64,000 nucleotides of DNA. It comes from Erythrobacter sp. (lineage in GTDB: Bacteria; Pseudomonadota; Alphaproteobacteria; Sphingomonadales; Sphingomonadaceae). How positions within the stretch are numbered: the stretch's first letter is position 1; each line of letters starts with the position of its first letter. Made by a program: the position numbers and the translations under genes. This document shows positions 57,828-64,000 of the stretch, piece by piece. The notes beneath the pieces are model-generated. The model worked only from the letters and a program-made list of their open reading frames with translations. It searched no databases and was not told the DNA's origin. The stretch covers positions 1,116,001 through 1,180,000 of the forward strand of contig NZ_CP050265.1 in NCBI RefSeq assembly GCF_011765465.1. The letters run 5' to 3'.

Positions 57828-58907
57828 ATGCAGACCCTGCTTCGCTTTTACACCTTCTCGCTGTTCTTCACCGCCGCCTGCCTTGCCGGCGCGGGCTGGT
57901 ACGGCTGGGCCAGCACGGGCACGCTGGCGGGGACGCTCTCGATCCTGTGGATCGTCTTCGTACTGTCGATCCTCGAGATTTCGCTCAGCTTCGACAATGC
58001 CGTCGTCAACGCGACCGTGCTGCGCGAGATGGACCCGGTCTGGCAGAAGCGCTTCCTGACCATCGGCATCCTGATCGCCGTGTTCGGGATGCGGATCGTC
58101 TTTCCCATCGCGATCGTCTCCATCGCGGCCAATATCGGGCCGTGGGCGGCGGTGCAGCTCTCGCTCGGCAACCCGGAGGAATACGAGCGCATCGTCTCGG
58201 CCGCTCATATCGGGATCGCGGGTTTCGGCGGAGCCTTCCTGGCGATGGTGGGCCTCTCCTTCTTCTTCGATGCGGACAAGGAGGTTCACTGGATCGGCAC
58301 GCTGGAACGCTCGATCAACCGGTTCTCGACCCTTCCCGCGGTCGAGATCGGGCTGGTGCTGGCTTTGCTCTATGGCGTGTCCACACTCCTGACCCCGGAG
58401 GAATCGCTGACCTTCCTCACCGCAGGCGTGCTGGGCCTGCTCACCTACATCGCGGTCAATGCTATCGGCGAATGGATCGAGCAGCGCGAGCAGGCGAAGA
58501 AGGCGAGCGGTCAGATCGTGCGCTCGGGGCTTGGCGGGTTCCTCTATCTCGAAGTGCTCGATGCGAGCTTCAGCTTCGACGGGGTGATCGGCGCCTTCGC
58601 CTTGTCGAACAACATGATCGTGATCGCCATCGGGCTTTCGGTCGGCGCGATGTTCGTGCGTTCGATAACGGTCCACCTCGTGCGCGCGGGGACCTTGTCG
58701 GAGTATCGCTATCTCGAACATGGCGCGTTCTGGGCGATCATCGTGCTGGGCGCGATCATGCTGCTCTCGGCGCGCTGGCACATCCCGGAAACCATCACCG
58801 GGCTGATCGGCGCGGTGCTGATCGGGCTGTCGCTGCTCTGGTCGATCCGCCACAACCGCGCCGAAGCGCGGGCCGAGGCTAGCGGGGCCGCAGCGCCAGC
58901 CGACTAG
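57828..58907 (+). CDS. DUF475-family membrane protein (TerC-like)
   Basis: A 359-residue integral membrane protein with eight or nine hydrophobic segments. The motifs EISLSFDNAVVNATVL and LEVLDASFSFDGVIGAFALSNN are the DUF475/TerC signatures: paired acidic residues in two inverted-repeat helices, thought to bind or move metal ions. Function is unproven; TerC relatives are linked to Mn2+ export and tellurite resistance. It follows panB by 41 bp. Its last 29 bp overlap the convergent SBF transporter gene. Confidence 0.85.
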   Translation: MQTLLRFYTFSLFFTAACLAGAGWYGWASTGTLAGTLSILWIVFVLSILEISLSFDNAVVNATVLREMDPVWQKRFLTIGILIAVFGMRIVFPIAIVSIAANIGPWAAVQLSLGNPEEYERIVSAAHIGIAGFGGAFLAMVGLSFFFDADKEVHWIGTLERSINRFSTLPAVEIGLVLALLYGVSTLLTPEESLTFLTAGVLGLLTYIAVNAIGEWIEQREQAKKASGQIVRSGLGGFLYLEVLDASFSFDGVIGAFALSNNMIVIAIGLSVGAMFVRSITVHLVRAGTLSEYRYLEHGAFWAIIVLGAIMLLSARWHIPETITGLIGAVLIGLSLLWSIRHNRAEARAEASGAAAPAD

Positions 58908-59844
58908 CGAGCGGCGCGGCGACCACCAGCTGCAACAAGTGGTAGAGCAGCAGCGGCGCGATCACGAAGCCCGCCATTTCCGGCGCGAACAGGATCGCGG
59001 CCATGGGCGCGCCGATGGCGACGCTTTTCTGCGAACCGGCGAACAGGAACGCGATCCGGTCCGCGCGCGACAGGCCAAGCACGCCCCCGGCGATCCACGC
59101 ACCTGCAATCGCAAGCGCGAGGAAACCGACCACCAGCCCCAGCAGCGCCGCCCATTCGCCCGCACCGAACAGTCCCGCCAGCCCCTGCTCCACCGCGCCC
59201 GAAAAGGCGACATAGACCGCAATTCCGATCACCCCTCGGTCGAGCCAGGCGATCCGCGCCTTGCGCTCCATCACCCATTCGCGCGTCCAGCCCTGCAGCG
59301 CCTGCCCGATGACAAAGGGCAAGACGAGGATCAGGCCGATCCGCACAATCGTCTCGTAACCGATGTCCGCCGCTGCGCCTCCACCGAGAGCGGCGAAGAG
59401 CGGCGCGGTCACGAAGACCCCGACGATATTGACCAGCGCCGCGCCCACCACCGACAGCGCGACATTGCCGCCTGCAAGGCTGGTGTAGCTCGTCGCCGAT
59501 TGCACGGTCGAGGGCAGGCATCCGAAATACAGGAAACCGAGCGCGACAAGCGGAGGCAGGACCTGCTGGGCAAGCTGCATCGCCGCAAGCCCGCCCAGCG
59601 CCATGACCCCGAAAATCCACAGCAGGAGAGGCCCGAAATAGCGCCAGTTGACCAGTCCGCGCGCAATCTCGCCGCGCGCGATGCGCATCCCGTTGACGAG
59701 GAAGAGCACGAAGATCGCCCCGTTCGACACCATCTGCGCCATTCCCCGCGCCTCCCCGGTCGCGGGAAGAAGCAGTGCAAGCGCGGTCGCGGCCACAAGG
59801 ACCGCGATCATCGGGTCGGAAAGGATGGCAGGGCGCGCGGGCAT
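58879..59844 (-). CDS. SBF-like (bile acid:sodium symporter family) transporter
   Basis: A 321-residue protein with about ten transmembrane helices of the PF13593/SBF-like family. The conserved LYFGCLPSTVQSATSYTSLAGGNVALSVVGAALVNIVGVFV block (crossover helix region) and FAGSQKSVAIGAPMAAILF near the end are typical. Substrates of this branch are unknown; relatives carry organic anions with Na+. The ATG at 59844 has GGCAGGG nine bases upstream. A TTG at 59895 overlapping the prsT stop is possible but less likely. Confidence 0.87.
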   Translation of the reverse strand: MPARPAILSDPMIAVLVAATALALLLPATGEARGMAQMVSNGAIFVLFLVNGMRIARGEIARGLVNWRYFGPLLLWIFGVMALGGLAAMQLAQQVLPPLVALGFLYFGCLPSTVQSATSYTSLAGGNVALSVVGAALVNIVGVFVTAPLFAALGGGAAADIGYETIVRIGLILVLPFVIGQALQGWTREWVMERKARIAWLDRGVIGIAVYVAFSGAVEQGLAGLFGAGEWAALLGLVVGFLALAIAGAWIAGGVLGLSRADRIAFLFAGSQKSVAIGAPMAAILFAPEMAGFVIAPLLLYHLLQLVVAAPLASRLALRPR

Positions 59845-59891
59845 GGCGAGCGGCCCTGCCCTCAGCCCGACAAAAAGTCGAGCTTTGCCGC

Positions 59892-61376
59892 TCAATCCGG
59901 CACGAAACCGCGCGGGGCGAGCGCCTGGGCGCGGGCTGCAAGGCGTTCGGCCTCTCCGTTCTCGCCAAGCGCGCGGGCGCTCTCGGCCCGCATCCGCAGC
60001 AGCGCCGGATCGCTCCCTGCACCCAGCGCGATCGCCCGGTCGAGCAGAAGCTTCGCGCGCAGCCAGTCCTCGCGCGCGACACTGCGCCGCGCCAGCATCG
60101 CCAGCGCCTCGGCATTGTTCGGCTCACCCGCGACATGGCGCGCGAGCAGGGTATCGGCCGCCTCCTCGTCGCCGAGCAGGCGGTAGGCCGCAATCGCCTT
60201 CTTCGCCAGCGGCCAGGGCCTGCGCACCCGGGCCGCGTCGCGGTAGAGCGCGAGCGCCTCCTCGGCATCGCCTGCGGCGAGGGCAACATCGCCCGCCAGC
60301 GCCGCGATGTCAGAAGAGGCCGCAAAACGCGCACGCAGGGCATCGGCCTCGGCCCGCGCCGCCGCCGCGCCGCCCGCTTCGATCAGGCCGCGCACGCGCG
60401 CGGTCGGCCCGGGCAAGCTGTCATTGCCCGCCAGGCTCGTGATCTCGCCGTTGGGCCCGGCAAGCCCGCGCTCGAGGAAAGGCGCCGCCTCGGCCCTCTG
60501 CCCCAGCCGTTCGAGCGCGCGCCCCACCGTCACGAGGAGGTAGGACGAAGCGTCCTTCCGCCGGGCGCGGGCCTCATGGATGTCCACCAGCTCGCGGTCC
60601 CTGCGCCCCAGCCAGAGCGCGCGCGCATGGAGATCGGCGATGCGGACATTACCGGGCTGGCGGCGCGCAAGATTGTCCAGGGTCACCGCCGCGCTGTCGG
60701 AATTGCCCTGTGCAAGATCGATAAGCGCATCGAGCAGCACGGCAGCCGGCAAGCCCTCTTGGGCAAGGCCGCTGCGCGCAAGGAGACTGCGCGCCAGCAC
60801 GTTCTCTCCCGCCCGCGCAGCGAGCACCGCGCGCAGCAAATGCGCGCGCGGTTCCTGTTCGGTTCCCTCCGCGATGGTTTCTAACGCGTCGAGCATCGCA
60901 CTGTAATCGCCGCTCTCGCCCAGCGTCGCCGCGCGGTCGAGCGCGAGTTCGGCATTGCCGGGCTCCGCCGCCAGCGCCGCATCGTACCAGCGCCGCGCGG
61001 CGCTGAGGCCATGCGCGTCACGCACCAGCTGCGCGCGCATCAGCAGCGCCGGGCCGTAAGCGGGATCGCTTTCGAGCGCTCGCTCCGCCGCATCGAGCGC
61101 CGCGATCTGTTCCCCGCCGCGAAAGCGCAGCCGGGCGATCGCGGTCCACAAGGCCGGGTTGTCCGGTTCGAGCGCGCGCGCCTCGTCGAGCAGGCGTCCG
61201 GCCTCGGCAAGCTCGCCCGCGTCCGCCGCCACCTGCGCCTCTTCGACCAGCGCGACGAAAGGCGCGCTCCCGGCGATCGGAGTCGGGCCGCTTTCCGGCT
61301 CGGCCTCGGCGCAGCCCGCCAGAGCCAGGGCCGCCGCGAGCAGCGGCCCGAAAGCGCGATCAGGCCGAAAGATCAT
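59892..61376 (-). CDS. TPR-repeat lipoprotein, probable PrsT of the XrtA/PEP-CTERM system
   Basis: A 494-residue protein with a lipoprotein signal (MIFRPDRAFGPLLAAALALAGC; Cys22) and many degenerate tetratricopeptide repeats over the whole mature part (for example RLLDEARALEPDNPALWTAIARLRF and ALLMRAQLVRDAHGLSAARRWYDAAL). TPR proteins in this position, after PrsK and PrsR, are annotated PrsT in exosortase A/PEP-CTERM loci and are thought to take part in exopolysaccharide and protein sorting at the envelope. The start lies 17 bp inside the end of prsR. The call rests largely on context. Confidence 0.75.
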   Translation of the reverse strand: MIFRPDRAFGPLLAAALALAGCAEAEPESGPTPIAGSAPFVALVEEAQVAADAGELAEAGRLLDEARALEPDNPALWTAIARLRFRGGEQIAALDAAERALESDPAYGPALLMRAQLVRDAHGLSAARRWYDAALAAEPGNAELALDRAATLGESGDYSAMLDALETIAEGTEQEPRAHLLRAVLAARAGENVLARSLLARSGLAQEGLPAAVLLDALIDLAQGNSDSAAVTLDNLARRQPGNVRIADLHARALWLGRRDRELVDIHEARARRKDASSYLLVTVGRALERLGQRAEAAPFLERGLAGPNGEITSLAGNDSLPGPTARVRGLIEAGGAAAARAEADALRARFAASSDIAALAGDVALAAGDAEEALALYRDAARVRRPWPLAKKAIAAYRLLGDEEAADTLLARHVAGEPNNAEALAMLARRSVAREDWLRAKLLLDRAIALGAGSDPALLRMRAESARALGENGEAERLAARAQALAPRGFVPD

Positions 61377-62727
61377 ATTGCTTGAGCAGGTCATAAAGCG
61401 TCGGTCGGCTGATCCCGAGCAGCTTGGCCGTATTCGAGATATTGCCCTCACTGCGGGCGAGCGCGTGGCGGATCACCCGCCGGTCTGACTGTTCGCGCGC
61501 GGCCTTGAGGTTGAGCACTTCGGCCTCCTCCTCCTCGGCAGCGGCGAAATCGAGATCCTCGGCGCCCACCAGCTTGCCGTCGGCCATGATGACCGCGCGC
61601 TTCACCCGGTTTTCAAGTTCGCGCACATTGCCCGGCCATTCGTGGCGGTCGATCGCGGCGAGCGCGTCGGGCGCAAAGCCGGTGACGCCGGGGTTCATCT
61701 CCTTGGCGAAACGTTTGAGGAACGCCTTGGCGAGAAGCACCGCATCGCCATGCCGCTCGGCAAGGCCGGGGATGCGCACCACGATCTCGGCGAGACGATA
61801 GAACAGGTCCTCGCGGAAGGTGCCCTCGGTAATCATCGCCTCGAGGTTCTGGTGAGTCGCGCACACGATCCGCGTGTCGACCGAAATCGCCTTCCTCCCG
61901 CCGATCCGCTCGATCGTGCGCTCTTGCAGGAAGCGCAGGAGTTTCACCTGCAGCGGCAGCGGGATGTCGCCGACCTCGTCGAGGAAGAGCGTGCCGCCAT
62001 TGGCACTTTCGATCTTGCCCTCGGTGGTCTTGACCGCGCCGGTGAACGCGCCCTTCTCGTGACCGAAAAGCTCGCTTTCGAGCAGGTTTTCCGGGATCGC
62101 CGCGCAGTTGATCGCGATGAACGGCCCCTCGGCGCGGTCGCTCGCATCGTGAAGCCCCTTGGCGAGCAGTTCCTTGCCCGTCCCGCTCGCGCCCAGAAGC
62201 ATGACCGAAACACTGGTGCGTGCCACCCGTTCGATCGTGCGGGCGACCTTCACCATTTCCGGCGCGCCGGTGATGAGCCGGCCGAGCACGGTCTTCTCCT
62301 CGCCGGAACTGGCGACGAGGCGGCGGTTCTCCGCCTCGATCTGGTGGAGGTTGAAGGCGCGCCGGACGATCAGGCCGAGCTGCTCGATATCGACCGGCTT
62401 CTGATAGAAATCATAGGCCCCGCGGTCGATCGCCTGCAGCGCGCTTTCGCGCGCGCCGTGGCCGCTTGCGACGATCACCTTGGTGTCGGGCTTCAATGCC
62501 ATGATCGCATCGAGCACGGCGAAGCCCTCGGAGGTTCCATCGGGATCGGGCGGCAGGCCGAGATCGAGCGTCACGACGGCCGGCGTCTCGGCCCGCAGCG
62601 CGGCGATGGCGCTGTCGCGGTCGCCCGCGATCACCACGTTGAAATCCTCATAGGCCCACTTGAGCTGGGCCTGCAGGCCCTCGTCGTCTTCGATGACCAG
62701 CAGGTTGGGTTTCTTGTCAGCCATCAT
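61360..62727 (-). CDS. prsR: sigma-54-dependent response regulator PrsR (PEP-CTERM type)
   Basis: An NtrC-type regulator of 455 residues. The receiver domain has Asp55 in VVTLDLGLPPDPDG; the insertion PPDPDGTSEG just after it marks the PEP-CTERM-box regulator subfamily. The AAA+ domain has Walker A GASGTGKE at 179-186, the sigma-54 contact loop GAFTGA and NGGTLFLDEVGDIPLPLQ. A Fis-type helix-turn-helix ends the protein (GNISNTAKLLGISRPTLYDLLKQY). It controls sigma-54 promoters of exopolysaccharide/PEP-CTERM genes in relatives. The start overlaps the prsK stop (ATGA). Confidence 0.93.
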   Translation of the reverse strand: MMADKKPNLLVIEDDEGLQAQLKWAYEDFNVVIAGDRDSAIAALRAETPAVVTLDLGLPPDPDGTSEGFAVLDAIMALKPDTKVIVASGHGARESALQAIDRGAYDFYQKPVDIEQLGLIVRRAFNLHQIEAENRRLVASSGEEKTVLGRLITGAPEMVKVARTIERVARTSVSVMLLGASGTGKELLAKGLHDASDRAEGPFIAINCAAIPENLLESELFGHEKGAFTGAVKTTEGKIESANGGTLFLDEVGDIPLPLQVKLLRFLQERTIERIGGRKAISVDTRIVCATHQNLEAMITEGTFREDLFYRLAEIVVRIPGLAERHGDAVLLAKAFLKRFAKEMNPGVTGFAPDALAAIDRHEWPGNVRELENRVKRAVIMADGKLVGAEDLDFAAAEEEEAEVLNLKAAREQSDRRVIRHALARSEGNISNTAKLLGISRPTLYDLLKQYDLSA

Positions 62728-64000
62728 GCGACCTCGTTCTGGGGGGCTGGATCGGGACCGCCCGCGTCGCCGAGGCGCGCGGCCTCGGGCACGGGCAGAG
62801 TGACGGAAAAGCGGCTGCCGATGCCTTCGCGCGATTCGACCGTGAGCCGCCCGCCCATCGCGCGGATCATTTCTCGCGCCTCGAAGGCGCCGATGCCGAA
62901 GCCGCCCTGTTTCGACGAGACGAAGGGCTTGAACAGCGAATTGCGGACGAATTCGGGCGACATCCCGGTTCCGCTGTCGACCACGTCGATCCGTCCCATG
63001 ACGCCGTCGCGCACCACATCGAGATGCACCGACGCGCGCTTTTCGCTGACATCGACCGCGTTCTGGACAAGATGGATCAGCGCCTGTTCGAGCTGCTCAC
63101 GGTCGCCCACGATCTCGACCGGCTCCTCGCGGGTGAGCACCACCGGGTGCACCCCGGCAAAGCGTTCGGCCACGCCCTTTGCCACAGCCGCAAGATCGAT
63201 CGGGCGCATCTCCTGCGCCTGCCCCGCCCCGTAGCGTCCGAGCCGCGCAAGCAGCGCGGTGAGCTTTTCCGAAGACTTGCGCAGGGTGACAAGCATATCC
63301 GCACGGAAAGCGGGATTGTCGGCGTGCTTTTCGGCATTCGCGGCAAGCAGCGACATCTGACTGGCGAGATTCTTGATGTCGTGCATCACGAAAGCCATGC
63401 GCCGATTGAATTCGTCGAAGCGGCTCGCGTCCATCAGCGCCTGCTGCCCGGCCTGTTCGGCGAGATAGCTGGCGAGCTGCTGGCCCGCGACGCGCAGAAG
63501 GTCGAAATCCTCCCAGTCGAGCTGGCGCATGGTCCGCGGCCGGCCAAGGACTATCGCCCCGACGAGCCGCTCGAAATGGATGAGCGGGACGAGCGCCCAG
63601 GCATCCTCCGCCTCCCGCAGCCAGGCGGGCACTTGGGCGAGTTCGCCGTGATGGTCGATCCCTGCGCGCACTTCGCCGAGATCGAGGATATGGTGGTGCT
63701 GCTCGAGCAGGCCCGAAAGACCGTATTCGCCGGCAATCGCCGGGACTTCGATGGTCGGCCAGTTCCAGCGCGCGGTGAGTTCGAGCTGCGCCTCCTCGTT
63801 TGGCACGAGCAGAAGGCCCGCCGGGCTGTCGGTGATGTCGGCGATCGCCTTGACCGCGCGAGTGTGGAAACTCGTCGAACCGCCCGAGCCGCACCCGATG
63901 GTGCGGGTGAAGCGGAGCCATTCGGCGCGGTAATCGTAGCGATGCTGGAACAGGTGCTTGGCCGCCATTACCCTTATCCACGCGCGCACGCGTTCCGAGG
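62724..64000 (-). CDS. prsK: sensor histidine kinase PrsK, 5' end outside the window
   Basis: The visible 425 residues are the C-terminal part of a kinase whose frame stays open to the right edge. It begins SERVRAWIRVMAAKHLFQHRYDYRAEWLRFT, a stretch typical of PrsK just before its GAF domain (about 40-190 of the visible part). The H-box follows in FVMHDIKNLASQMSLLAANAEKH, then a HATPase domain with LIHLVQNAVDVSEKRA and GGFGIGAFEAREMIRAMGG. The missing N-terminal half should hold the membrane segments. It is the partner of PrsR in the XrtA/PEP-CTERM system. Confidence 0.9.
   Translation of the reverse strand, partial: SERVRAWIRVMAAKHLFQHRYDYRAEWLRFTRTIGCGSGGSTSFHTRAVKAIADITDSPAGLLLVPNEEAQLELTARWNWPTIEVPAIAGEYGLSGLLEQHHHILDLGEVRAGIDHHGELAQVPAWLREAEDAWALVPLIHFERLVGAIVLGRPRTMRQLDWEDFDLLRVAGQQLASYLAEQAGQQALMDASRFDEFNRRMAFVMHDIKNLASQMSLLAANAEKHADNPAFRADMLVTLRKSSEKLTALLARLGRYGAGQAQEMRPIDLAAVAKGVAERFAGVHPVVLTREEPVEIVGDREQLEQALIHLVQNAVDVSEKRASVHLDVVRDGVMGRIDVVDSGTGMSPEFVRNSLFKPFVSSKQGGFGIGAFEAREMIRAMGGRLTVESREGIGSRFSVTLPVPEAARLGDAGGPDPAPQNEVA

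Noticed and set aside
63971..63984. DnaA box near the right edge
   Set aside because: A single TTATCCACG with one mismatch, inside a coding sequence and without neighbouring copies.

Overview
The window is a high-GC, gene-dense bacterial chromosome segment, read as an alphaproteobacterium of the order Sphingomonadales (Erythrobacter/Porphyrobacter-like). The reasons are a short-type ribosomal protein S4, two COQ4-family proteins, an XrtA/PEP-CTERM regulatory trio (PrsK/PrsR/PrsT), a DnaE2/Imu mutagenesis cassette with alphaproteobacterial GTTC-N7-GTTC SOS boxes, and a phoR-pst-phoU-phoB operon. The taxon is an inference from gene content; no 16S gene is present. No insertion sequence, prophage, integrase or CRISPR array was seen. 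Every gap between genes is under 300 bp.

Left part (1-23.5 kb): a clipped secreted protein; rpiB-glyA-nrdR-trmJ-like; a small secreted protein; rpsD with a clear terminator; a quinone-reductase-like flavoprotein; chorismate mutase; an S9 peptidase; and the queuosine genes tgt and queA, separated by an outer-membrane barrel and an ABC-2 exporter. Then come a periplasmic cyclophilin, coaD with a coupled small membrane protein, ispA-xseB, two membrane proteins, purL, a block of two COQ4 paralogues around a nitroreductase, and serB/miaA.

Centre (23.5-37.7 kb): branched-chain amino-acid synthesis. ilvB-ilvN-ilvC and leuA are each preceded by a short leader ORF rich in the relevant amino acids and by a hairpin, which suggests ribosome-mediated attenuation. 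Interspersed are an FMN alpha-hydroxy-acid oxidase, an I78-type lipoprotein inhibitor, small membrane proteins, a Pro-Thr-repeat lipoprotein, an amidohydrolase plus nitronate monooxygenase pair, and an AHH-type nuclease with an uncharacterised partner.

Right part (37.7-64 kb): recJ, tRNA-Glu, and the phosphate-signalling operon phoR-pstC-pstA-pstB-phoU-phoB (no pstS here). Next is a minus-strand SOS mutagenesis island, in transcription order a fused ImuA-ImuB protein, a PilZ protein, a radical-SAM protein, UdgX fused to DUF4130, and DnaE2. Two near-identical LexA-type boxes precede the ImuAB fusion and the radical-SAM gene. A perfect 16-bp match to the chromosomal parS consensus overlaps the first box. 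Then follow an NSS transporter, panB, a DUF475 protein, an SBF-family transporter, and prsT-prsR-prsK, with prsK running off the window.

The items most worth following up are the ImuA-ImuB fusion with its paired SOS boxes and overlapping parS, the two amino-acid leader peptides, and the duplicated COQ4 block with matching operator-like palindromes.
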